NCBI RefSeq assembly: GCF_037450285.1
Contig: NZ_JAQISN010000002.1
Span: 186,001-250,000 of the forward strand
Direction: 5' to 3'
Source: Erwinia sp. SLM-02
Lineage (GTDB): Bacteria; Pseudomonadota; Gammaproteobacteria; Enterobacterales; Enterobacteriaceae
DNA length: 64,000 bases
The position numbers and the translations under genes are program-made. A model generated the notes under the pieces. The model made no database searches, was not told where the DNA came from, and saw nothing but the letters and a program-made list of their open reading frames with translations. Every line of letters begins with the position of its first letter. Position 1 is the stretch's first letter. Positions 38,997-46,932 of this stretch are shown piece by piece.

Positions 38997-39608
38997 TTAA
39001 CGCTTAAGCAGCGTAATCGCCTTATCGACAATCGCCTGCATTCTCTCTCGCGAGCTGCCGGATTTACCCAGCACCCGCATTCCCTGGGTCATGGCAATCA
39101 GCAGGTCGGCGCAGCTGGCGATATCATCCTGCGCGGGCAGCGAGCCGTCGCGATCCGCCTCCTGCAGCAGCGCCGTAAACTGGGCGCGGCGGCTGGCTTC
39201 CTGCCGGGCGAGTCGTGCAGCAATCAGCTCATCGCTGGCCGACAGCTCCATAGCCGTTTCAACCACCAGGCAGCCGACCTCGCCGGATTTTCCGCTGCTG
39301 ATATCGGCATAGTGCCCAAGCAGCGCCTCAAGCTTTGCCAGACCGTTGGGCGCAGCGCTGAGTAGCTGCCCCACCGCCGCCGAGCGCAGTTCTATATAGC
39401 GTTCCAGGGCGGCCATCAGCAGCCCGTGCTTGTCGCCCCAGGCTTTATAAATGCTGCCGGTGGTCAGCCCCAGCGCCGCGTTCAGGTCGCTGATTGAGGA
39501 TCCATGATAGCCATGGACGCTGAAATGCTGGATGGCGCTCTCCAGTGCGAGGTCGGTGTTGAACTCGCGCGGGCGGCCAGAAGCAATGGATCGGGATTTT
39601 TTTTGCAT
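38997..39608 (-). CDS. TetR/AcrR family regulator of the hydrolase
   Basis: 203 residues. HTH SISDLNAALGLTTGSIYKAWGDK and the helical C-terminal domain resemble the AcrR/TetR group with a TetR_C-like ligand part. It is 82 bp upstream of the hydrolase gene on the same strand. An operator-like sequence sits 10 bp before its own start, suggesting autoregulation. Confidence 0.88.
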   Translation of the reverse strand: MQKKSRSIASGRPREFNTDLALESAIQHFSVHGYHGSSISDLNAALGLTTGSIYKAWGDKHGLLMAALERYIELRSAAVGQLLSAAPNGLAKLEALLGHYADISSGKSGEVGCLVVETAMELSASDELIAARLARQEASRRAQFTALLQEADRDGSLPAQDDIASCADLLIAMTQGMRVLGKSGSSRERMQAIVDKAITLLKR

Positions 39609-39618
39609 AGCACATCAT

Positions 39619-39638
39619 AGGAAACAATCGTTCCCTAA
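39619..39638. promoter_or_regulatory. Putative TetR autoregulatory operator
   Basis: AGGAAACAATCGTTCCCTAA, an imperfect dyad directly upstream of the TetR start codon, related to the site at 38928-38947. Binding is inferred from the shared motif. Confidence 0.5.
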
Positions 39639-39781
39639 TCAACGCTAAATTTTCGTTGCTACGAGGAAACCTACAACGTGGAATATTGCAGGATATGTTC
39701 AGAAACAGGCACACCAACAGGGCTGCCGATTTCCGATTAACTCAGCCAGGCCCTGGTTAAGGTCGCAAAAACGTTGAGCGA

Positions 39782-40408
39782 TCAGCCCGCCCGATACACC
39801 GGCACCCGCCGCAGCGTGCCGGTCAGGCTGTCAAACACCTCGGTTTCCGCCGTCGCAATCCTCATGCCGCTCTTTCTCAGCCGCTGAATATCCGCCGCCA
39901 TGCGCTGGATGCCGAACCAGAACATGCCATCAAGCACCGTCACCTGCAGCCCGCTTTCCAGCGCGATTTTCAGGCGATCGCGCGGCGCTTTAGCCTCTTT
40001 GGCGATCTGCTGGTAGGGTGCGGCGGAACCGCCGCCGGCATCCACCCGTCGAACGCGGTTGGATAAGCGGTAATGAAATTCATCCGGGATATCGCTGAGG
40101 TCGGTGTTCAGACTGTAGACGCAGCCGAAGCGCTTGCCGTTGAACAGAACATTTTTCTGGCGAAGCGGCAGCTCATTGCGCACGCCGGCAATGAGCTGCG
40201 GGGCGCGGATCAGCAGCAGGCGGAAAGGCAGTTCAAAGCTGGTGACGTAATCAACGTTTTGCAGCGCAGTACGGAGGCGCTCCTCAACTCCGGCGTGCAT
40301 CTGCTGGCATTTTTCCAGCACCGCAGCCCACTGCCGGGTAAGATGCGCGGGTTCATTTAGCTCGGTGAAGCTGTACTTTTCAATCTGATAGTCAATTCTT
40401 CCGGTCAC
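39782..40408 (-). CDS. Uncharacterised protein with HTH_39-like C-terminus
   Basis: 208 residues. The last 65 or so (ALESGLQVTVLDGMFWFGI followed by RMAADIQRLRKSGMRIATAE and a final strand RRVPVYRAG) resemble the HTH_39 winged-helix domain found mostly in phage and mobile-element proteins. The N-terminal 140 residues are not recognised; they are rich in Leu/Arg and have no membrane segment. It lies downstream of the luxR-type gene on the same strand, where a luxI synthase might be expected, but it shares no LuxI motif. Confidence 0.65.
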   Translation of the reverse strand: MTGRIDYQIEKYSFTELNEPAHLTRQWAAVLEKCQQMHAGVEERLRTALQNVDYVTSFELPFRLLLIRAPQLIAGVRNELPLRQKNVLFNGKRFGCVYSLNTDLSDIPDEFHYRLSNRVRRVDAGGGSAAPYQQIAKEAKAPRDRLKIALESGLQVTVLDGMFWFGIQRMAADIQRLRKSGMRIATAETEVFDSLTGTLRRVPVYRAG

Positions 40409-40495
40409 CCTGACTTCCCTTCTGGCTACGTTTCAGCATCTGTTGCTCACTTTACCAACAGCGGGAAATAAGCGGAAGCCCAACGAAGGTTTTCG

Positions 40496-41221
40496 CTACC
40501 TGGCCGCCGATGCCGCCGGCCTGATAAGATCCAGTTCAACACCCAGCCGTATTGCCTGACGGCAATTACTTACCCCCAGCTTTGTAATGACATTTTTGAT
40601 ATGAAACTTCACCGTGCTGACCGAAATTCCGGTAATAAACGCGATTTCAACATAAGTCTTTCCCATGCTCGACCAATAGAGCACCTCGTTCTCTCTCAGG
40701 GTAAACATGGTTCTGTTGTTATTTTCGAATCCTCTCTGCGGGAGATACATTTGCTTATTAAAATCAATTAACAGCATTTGCAGTTCACCCTCAACGTCTG
40801 ACATCCGGCGTTCCACTGCTCCCCGATCGTCATCATCAATAATCAGTGACAGCAGCGCGAGATTATTCATATGATCGTGCAGTACGAAGGTGAAGCCGTT
40901 TACAATGTTGTACTGCTTAGACAGCGAGAATATTTTGGTGAATTTGAGGTCGGACATCAGGGTGATGTTCTCATCCCAGGCAAAGGGCGACGATCGTTTA
41001 AAAGCGTTAAGGATTACCGGATCCGTCAGCTGGAAATTATTCGCCCGGTACAGGTTCACCCACGCATCGGGATAGCTGGAAATAATTAGCGCCTCTGAAG
41101 GATTTTTCTTGCTGACAACGGTATAGGCATAGGTAGGGTTGCCAAACGGCGAGAGTTTTCTCTGGATGTAGGTCTCAAGGGTATCCCTTACCGTCTGGTT
41201 TTCATTAAAGAAAGAAAACAT
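40496..41221 (-). CDS. LuxR-type AHL-responsive regulator (orphan)
   Basis: 241 residues, EsaR/ExpR/SmaR type. The autoinducer-binding residues align with TraR: W54, Y58, D67-P68, W82 and G109. The C-terminal HTH reads FTLRENEVLYWSSMGKTYVE and then GISVSTVKFHIKNVITKLGV. The pocket looks intact, so it should bind an acyl-homoserine lactone. No synthase gene is in the window. An EsaR-type box overlaps its own -10, which fits repression by the ligand-free form. The gene is divergent from a peptide ABC transporter operon. The exact orthologue name is not assigned. Confidence 0.9.
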   Translation of the reverse strand: MFSFFNENQTVRDTLETYIQRKLSPFGNPTYAYTVVSKKNPSEALIISSYPDAWVNLYRANNFQLTDPVILNAFKRSSPFAWDENITLMSDLKFTKIFSLSKQYNIVNGFTFVLHDHMNNLALLSLIIDDDDRGAVERRMSDVEGELQMLLIDFNKQMYLPQRGFENNNRTMFTLRENEVLYWSSMGKTYVEIAFITGISVSTVKFHIKNVITKLGVSNCRQAIRLGVELDLIRPAASAAR

Positions 41222-41260
41222 TCAAGCTCCCTGCAAATTCTGACTCAATATGAGAACAGG

Positions 41261-41280
41261 TCCTGTACTAAAGTACAGCC
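41261..41280. promoter_or_regulatory. EsaR-type lux box
   Basis: TCCTGTACTAAAGTACAGCC contains the perfect dyad CTGTACT/AGTACAG around two A residues, and is close to the Pantoea stewartii esaR box as I recall it. It overlaps the -10 of the luxR-type gene, 40 bp before its start codon. Confidence 0.85.
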
Positions 41281-41300
41281 AGCACTACACTTAAGAACAA
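41272..41300 (-). promoter_or_regulatory. Promoter of the luxR-type gene
   Basis: On the minus strand TTGTTC (41295-41300), a 17 bp spacer and TGTACT (41272-41277). The -10 lies inside the lux box, so a bound receptor would block RNA polymerase. Confidence 0.65.
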
Positions 41301-41876
41301 ATTACAAATTACCCTTAAGAGGTTACACTCATTCCCGTTGTTAAAGAATGAGAAAGCCAGCCCCATTGGGCACGGCCCGTTATAACAGCCAACACCAGGT
41401 CACACCATCCGGTCAGACGAGACACCAAAAAAAGTCATCGCTGGCCGGATACCTCAAGCGCCACTCCCTGTACTTCCCAGTATCACCCCGACTAGCACGC
41501 CTCGCTCATGAGCAGCGGATCGGCATCGTTTATCAGACTCTGGCCATCAACATAATTCCCTGCCCGGCACATCGTTGCCTGGTCAACAGAATATCGGGCA
41601 CGTCGCGCCCTCCGACAAAAAATATCATTAGCTTTACGTTTTTCAAAACGGCCGGGCGGAAAAATGCTGCTGCGACATTTTAACATCTAACTCATTATTC
41701 AGATAATTTAATTCATTATCGGCATTTGCCTGCGCACAGTACATCTGTTACGTTTCAGGAAATATCATTTTTATATATTTAAATCAGAGAGTTGAAATAG
41801 CAGATTAATAATCCGCTCACCAACGCGGCTAAACCTTTAATTAAAATAAAAATCACTTTTCCTGGGAACGCGATCA
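41301..41876. other. Spacer upstream of the peptide transporter operon
   Basis: No supported gene; the 111-codon plus-strand frame at 41348-41683 gives an unrecognised, low-complexity product. The last 200 bp are AT-rich and should hold the transporter promoter. No second lux box was seen. Confidence 0.5.
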
Positions 41877-43472
41877 ATGAAAGTATTATCTCACGCCGTT
41901 TTTCTTGCCGCCGTCGGCATCAGTGCTGCGGTTTCCACTTCCGCAGGCGCTGCGGATAATAGCGTTATTCGCTATGCCATTTGGAGTAATCCGAACGGCA
42001 CCTTTAACCCGACGCTCTATTTTACCGACTACGACCGCGCGATAATTTTCAACGTCTTTGGTCGCCTGTTCACGCTGGATGAAAAACAGAATCCGCAGCC
42101 GTCTCTGGCTGAACGCTACGACTATTCTGACGAGGGTAAAACCCTGACGCTGCATCTGCGTCAGGGCGTGAAGTGGCACGACGGTAAACCGTTCACCGCC
42201 GAGGATGTGGCCTTCACCTATGGCTCCGAGGCCGCCCCTGATTTCCCGCGCGACCAGCCGGATTTCGTCAAGCATCTGGTGGGCTATGAGGATTATCACA
42301 GCGGTAAAAGTGCCGAACTGGCGGGCATCAAGGTGATCGATTCGCAAACGGTCAGCTTCTCCTTTACCGCGCCGTACGCCGCCGCCTTTGCCCATTTCGC
42401 CGACCGTCCGGTGCTGGCGAAACACATCTGGAATACCATTCCGGTGAAAGCGTGGAATACCGCCACTCAACTGCTGCGTAATCCGGTCGGCACCGGGCCG
42501 TATAAGTTCGTGGAGTTCGTCTCCGATCAGTACGTGAAACTGGAACGTAACGACGACTATTTCGGCGGTGCGCCAAAGATTAAAACCTTTATCTTTAAGG
42601 TATCCAGCGCCCAGACGGTACAGAATGAATTAATTAACGGGGATGTGGATATCGCCGAGCTGTCCTCGTGGAATAAGCGCGATGTGGAAACTTATCAAAA
42701 AGCCGGGATTCGTATTGTTGAACAGCCCGGCGTCACCGCACAGTATTTAAGCCTGGATACGCGTAATCCTAACCTCAGCGACCCGCGCGTGCGCCAGGCG
42801 CTGGTTTACGGCATCGACCGTCAGCTGATCGTGGATAAATTACTGTTCGGCCACGGCCTGGTATTTAATACCAAGGATCATCCGCAGAGCCAGTATTACC
42901 CGAAAGATCTCAACGCCTACGCTTACGATCCGCAAAAGGCGCAGGCACTGTTAAAAGAAGCGGGCTGGAGCGACAGCAACGGTGACGGCATTGTTGATAA
43001 GAACGGCCAGAACCTGACCTTTACCCTGAACTACCCTACCGGCAACCGCACCCGGGAGTTAACCGCGCCGATTATTCAGCAGAACCTGAAAAAAATCGGC
43101 ATCGATGTGGTGCTCAACGTGGCGGATTTTAACGCCACCCTCGCCATCCTGCAGGATAAAAATAAAGTCTACGACGGCGTGCTGATGGGCGGAACCTTCA
43201 GGCCGGGGCTGTATGAAAACAACTTCTGGTGGGAGCGCTTCTCCACGCCACAACTCGATGCCCTCGCCGGGCAGTTTAATACCACCGTGGAGCCGGAAAA
43301 GCTGAAAACCAGCATCGGCGGCTGGCTGAAAGAGGTGAACCAGCAGGTGCCGCACGTCTGGCTCTATATTCCGAATCAGGGCTACGCGCTCAGCAAGCGG
43401 GTCAGCCACTACAGCGCCTACCCCTATGAGCCGTTTGCCGATGTCACGCAGTGGACGGTAAACCCGCAATAG
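41877..43472 (+). CDS. Peptide ABC transporter substrate-binding protein
   Basis: 531 residues with a signal peptide ending TSAGA-ADNS. SBP_bac_5 family (DppA/OppA-like): FNVFGRLFTLDEK near the N-terminus, LTLHLRQGVKWHDGKPFTAEDV, NPVGTGPYKFVEF and DPRVRQALVYGIDRQLIVDK. Periplasmic receptor for di- or oligopeptides or similar. First gene of a five-gene plus-strand operon. The M20 dipeptidase in the operon supports peptide cargo. Confidence 0.9.
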   Translation: MKVLSHAVFLAAVGISAAVSTSAGAADNSVIRYAIWSNPNGTFNPTLYFTDYDRAIIFNVFGRLFTLDEKQNPQPSLAERYDYSDEGKTLTLHLRQGVKWHDGKPFTAEDVAFTYGSEAAPDFPRDQPDFVKHLVGYEDYHSGKSAELAGIKVIDSQTVSFSFTAPYAAAFAHFADRPVLAKHIWNTIPVKAWNTATQLLRNPVGTGPYKFVEFVSDQYVKLERNDDYFGGAPKIKTFIFKVSSAQTVQNELINGDVDIAELSSWNKRDVETYQKAGIRIVEQPGVTAQYLSLDTRNPNLSDPRVRQALVYGIDRQLIVDKLLFGHGLVFNTKDHPQSQYYPKDLNAYAYDPQKAQALLKEAGWSDSNGDGIVDKNGQNLTFTLNYPTGNRTRELTAPIIQQNLKKIGIDVVLNVADFNATLAILQDKNKVYDGVLMGGTFRPGLYENNFWWERFSTPQLDALAGQFNTTVEPEKLKTSIGGWLKEVNQQVPHVWLYIPNQGYALSKRVSHYSAYPYEPFADVTQWTVNPQ

Positions 43473-43529
43473 CTCCCGCTCCGCCGTGGCGTTGATGCGT
43501 CACGGCCCGATTGTGAATCAGGACTGACC

Positions 43530-44495
43530 ATGCTGCGCTATGTCTTACATCGAATACTGATCCTTATTCCCGTGCTGATCGGGATTTCGATCGTGGTGTT
43601 CTTCCTAATCAAACTCCAGCCGGGCGATCCGTTCGTCGGCATGATCGCCCCTGAAACCACCCCGGAGCAGAAGCAGGAGCTGCTGCGCCAGGCGGGCTAT
43701 CTCGACCCGATCTGGATGCAGTATCTGCGCTGGGCATCGCACGCCTTTGTCGGTGATTTCGGCTACTCAACCCAGAGCGGCGCGCCGGTGCTGATGCTGA
43801 TTCAGGAGCGGGTGGTGAATACGGTGTTGCTGGCGGTCAGCTCACTGTTTATTGCCCTGCTGGCGGCCTTTCCGCTGGGGATTTACCTCGGGCTGCATCG
43901 CGGTGGCCCGGTGGATACCGTCGTTTCCCTGGTTTATTTTGTAGTGGTGTCCATTCCGGTGTTTTTCATCGCCATCCTGCTGGTTAAGGTTTTTGCCATG
44001 AACCTGCAGTGGCTGCCGGTTTCAGGGGCGACAACGCTCGGTAGCAATCACCGTGGGCTGGCGCATCTGCTTGACGTGTTCAGCCATCTTTTCCTGCCCG
44101 CGCTGGCGCTGGCGGTGGCGAATATCGGTATCTTCAGCCGCTATCTGCGTTCCGGCATCAGCGAGTTAATCAATCAGCACTTCGTTAAGGCGCTGTTTGC
44201 GCGTGGCGTGGGCCGCTCGCGGGTGATTTTTCCCCACCTGGTCAAAAACGCCGCCAGGCCGATGATTACCGTGGTTGGCATGGAGATCCCTTCCCTGCTG
44301 TCCGCCACGCTGCTGACGGAAATCATCTTTAACTGGCCCGGGATCGGTCGTCTGAGCTTTGACGCCATTCAGGCGCGTGACTATCCGCTGCTGATGGGCA
44401 TCGTGCTGTTCCTGGCGGTGATTACCCTGGTGACCAACTTCCTGGTCGACATCCTTTATGCGCTGGTCGATCCCCGCGTAAGGCTCAGCCAGTGA
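43530..44495 (+). CDS. Peptide ABC transporter permease (DppB-like)
   Basis: 321 residues, six predicted membrane helices, MLRYVLHRILILIPVLIGIS N-terminus as in DppB. The cytoplasmic EAA loop is ALFARGVGRSRVIFPHLVKN. It starts 57 bp after the binding-protein gene; the next permease starts with a GTG inside its stop codon region. Confidence 0.9.
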   Translation: MLRYVLHRILILIPVLIGISIVVFFLIKLQPGDPFVGMIAPETTPEQKQELLRQAGYLDPIWMQYLRWASHAFVGDFGYSTQSGAPVLMLIQERVVNTVLLAVSSLFIALLAAFPLGIYLGLHRGGPVDTVVSLVYFVVVSIPVFFIAILLVKVFAMNLQWLPVSGATTLGSNHRGLAHLLDVFSHLFLPALALAVANIGIFSRYLRSGISELINQHFVKALFARGVGRSRVIFPHLVKNAARPMITVVGMEIPSLLSATLLTEIIFNWPGIGRLSFDAIQARDYPLLMGIVLFLAVITLVTNFLVDILYALVDPRVRLSQ

Positions 44496-45406
44496 CCACG
44501 CGCGATACCCTTAACCTGGCCGTACGCCGCTCGGGCCATCCCCTGCTGCGCGACCGCTATTTTCTCACCGGGCTGGCAATCCTGCTGCTGCTGACGCTTG
44601 CGGCACTGAGCGCCCCGTGGCTGGCCGCCTTCCATCCCGATGATATTGACCTGATGGCTATTGAAGCACCGCCGGGTGACGGGCATCTGCTCGGCACCGA
44701 TGAGATCGGCCGCGACGTATTTTCCCGTCTGCTGTACGGCGGCAGAGTGTCGCTGTTTGTGGCGCTGGCGGCGGTGATTTTTCAGGGTGCGATCGGTATT
44801 ACGCTGGGCAGCCTGGCCGGTTATAAAGGCGGTGTGGTGGATACGCTGATTATGCGTCTGACCGACATCATTATGTGCTTCCCGTTTTATGCCATCGCCA
44901 TCACCCTGGCGGCGATCGTGGGTGCCAGCTCGTGGAACGTGATTTTTATTATCGGCATTCTGCACTGGACCGGGATTGCCCGCCTGGTGCGCGCGGAGTT
45001 CCTCTCGCTGCGGGAAAGCGGCTACGTTTTTGCGGCGAAATCGATCGGCGTCAGCGGCGTCACCATTGTGTTCCGCCACCTGCTGCGCAACGCGTATGCG
45101 CCGTTGATTATCAACCTCACCCTTGCCGTCGCTAATGCGATCCTGGCTGAGGCCGCGCTGAGCTTTATCGGCCTCGGCGTCAAGCAGCCGCAGCCCTCGT
45201 GGGGCAATATGCTGGCGGCGGCGCAGAGCCTCCGGGTTATCGACTACGAATGGTGGCTGTGGGTGCCGCCCGGCCTGACCATCGTGCTGATGGTGCTGGC
45301 GATTAACTTCATCGGCGAAGGGCTATCCCGCGTGCTGAATCCACGGCCTGCCGTGCCGGTAAAAGACATCTTGAAACAGACCGATTCCCCTAACAGGAGT
45401 AAGTAA
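44492..45406 (+). CDS. Peptide ABC transporter permease (DppC-like)
   Basis: 304 residues from a GTG that overlaps the previous stop by four bases. FHPDDIDL and HLLGTDEIGRDVFSRLLYGG are the DppC-type periplasmic entry motifs; EAA loop AAKSIGVSGVTIVFRHLLRN. Its stop overlaps the ATG of the dipeptidase by one base. Confidence 0.9.
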   Translation: MTTRDTLNLAVRRSGHPLLRDRYFLTGLAILLLLTLAALSAPWLAAFHPDDIDLMAIEAPPGDGHLLGTDEIGRDVFSRLLYGGRVSLFVALAAVIFQGAIGITLGSLAGYKGGVVDTLIMRLTDIIMCFPFYAIAITLAAIVGASSWNVIFIIGILHWTGIARLVRAEFLSLRESGYVFAAKSIGVSGVTIVFRHLLRNAYAPLIINLTLAVANAILAEAALSFIGLGVKQPQPSWGNMLAAAQSLRVIDYEWWLWVPPGLTIVLMVLAINFIGEGLSRVLNPRPAVPVKDILKQTDSPNRSK

Positions 45407-46932
45407 TGGCGACTGCAAACAATCATCAACTGAGCCAGGACGAACTGGCGCTGACCGGGAAACTTGAACGCTGGTTTGAACAGCATCGCGAAGAGTTCGT
45501 GCAGGATCTGCTGGAGCTGGTCGCCTTTCCCAGCATCGGGGATGAGAAGCTTGCCGAACCGGGTAAGCCCTTTGGCCAGCCGGTAGAGGATGTTTTCCAG
45601 CACGTTATCCGCAAGGCGCAGAGCTACGGCTTCACCACCGAACAGCACGACGGCTACGCGATTTCGGTGCTGGGCGATACCCGCGATGGCGTGCCGGAGC
45701 TGGGGCTGATTTCCCATCTGGACGTGGTGCCGCCGGGGGATAACTGGACCTTCGAGCCGTTTAAGCCGTTTGAGAAAGACGGCTTTGTCATTGGCCGCGG
45801 GTCATCAGATAACAAAGGCCCGGCGCTGCTGGACCTCTATCTGCTGCGCGCCTTCCGCGATCTCGGCGTGCCACTGCATCACAAGCTGCGCATTGTGTAC
45901 GGCGGGGCGGAAGAGATCGGCATGGCGGACATGAAATATTTCGCCGAACACGGTCCGGTGCCGCGCTTTTCCATCATCACCGACGGTGCCTTCCCGGTGA
46001 ACCACGCGCAGAAAGGTGGGCTGAATCTGGTGCTGCATATCCCGGTGGGATCGACGCTTGGCGGCGTCAACGCGGGCGTGGCGGAAAATGCCGTTCCCGC
46101 CACGGCCACGCTGACGCTGCCCGCCGGCGAGGCGGCACGGCTGGAACAGGCCATCGCCGCCCTGCCGGAGGCACAGCGCCAGGCGCTGTCGATTGCTGCC
46201 GTCGATCGTGGCGTACAGCTGACGGCACGCGGGCAGTCCGGCCACGCGGCGTTCCCCGAAAATACCCGCAACGCCATTCCGCTACTGCTGGATGCGCTGA
46301 TTGCCGCCAGGCTGCTGGAGGGGGACGATCTGACCGCCGCGCGGATCATCAGTCGGCTGCTCGCCGATCCCTGGGGCATCAGCGCCGGTTTCGCCGCCGA
46401 AGATGCGCCAACCGGCAGGCTGACCCTTAACGGCGGCCTGTTGATCCCCCATAACGACGGCCTGAATCTGCATCTGGATATCCGCTATCCGCTGGCGACC
46501 GATAAAGAGGCGCTGCTGGCAACCCTGCGCGAGGCGATAGCACCGCTGAACGGCACCCTGAGCATTACCAGCGATGCGTCGCCGATCCACGTCGATAAAG
46601 AGAGCGAGCTGGTAAAGCGCCTGCAGCACACCTACGACACCATCGCCGAGGTCATTACCGAGCCTTACTCGATGGGCGGCGGCACCCACGCCCGCTACCT
46701 GCCGAACTCGATCACCTTTGGGCCGGGCTTCCGCCGCATTGAAGGCGAGCTGTTCCAGGGCGAATCGGTACGCACCCGGCCGGACTTTATCCCGGCGGGC
46801 CACGGTTCACCGCACGGCCCGGATGAATTTGTGGTGATTGAAAACCTCCGGCGCGCATTTAAGGTCTACGCGGTGGCGATACCACGCCTGGACGGCTGGC
46901 TGGAACAGGGACTGATTGATGACGTCCGCTAA
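45406..46932 (+). CDS. M20 family metallopeptidase (dipeptidase)
   Basis: 508 residues, no signal peptide, so cytosolic. Di-zinc ligands fall in LISHLDVVPPGDNW, GRGSSDNKGP, the catalytic pair in GGAEEIGM, ITDGAFP and the late histidine in MGGGTHARYLP. This matches the ArgE/DapE/PepV-type M20 group with a lid domain. It lies between permease and ATPase genes with overlapping ends, so it probably cleaves the imported peptide. The specificity is unknown. Confidence 0.88.
   Translation: MATANNHQLSQDELALTGKLERWFEQHREEFVQDLLELVAFPSIGDEKLAEPGKPFGQPVEDVFQHVIRKAQSYGFTTEQHDGYAISVLGDTRDGVPELGLISHLDVVPPGDNWTFEPFKPFEKDGFVIGRGSSDNKGPALLDLYLLRAFRDLGVPLHHKLRIVYGGAEEIGMADMKYFAEHGPVPRFSIITDGAFPVNHAQKGGLNLVLHIPVGSTLGGVNAGVAENAVPATATLTLPAGEAARLEQAIAALPEAQRQALSIAAVDRGVQLTARGQSGHAAFPENTRNAIPLLLDALIAARLLEGDDLTAARIISRLLADPWGISAGFAAEDAPTGRLTLNGGLLIPHNDGLNLHLDIRYPLATDKEALLATLREAIAPLNGTLSITSDASPIHVDKESELVKRLQHTYDTIAEVITEPYSMGGGTHARYLPNSITFGPGFRRIEGELFQGESVRTRPDFIPAGHGSPHGPDEFVVIENLRRAFKVYAVAIPRLDGWLEQGLIDDVR

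Noticed and set aside
39782..40496. luxI synthase or remnant next to the luxR-type gene
   Set aside because: No frame shows the conserved LuxI arginine, glutamate and aspartate pattern; the adjacent gene has a winged-helix end instead.
37785..41300. Genomic island bounded by a tRNA-Phe direct repeat
   Set aside because: No second copy of the tRNA 3' end and no integrase were seen in the window.
41348..41683. 111-codon frame between luxR-type gene and the transporter operon
   Set aside because: No ribosome-binding site of note, no recognisable motif, and the minus strand also has an open frame here.
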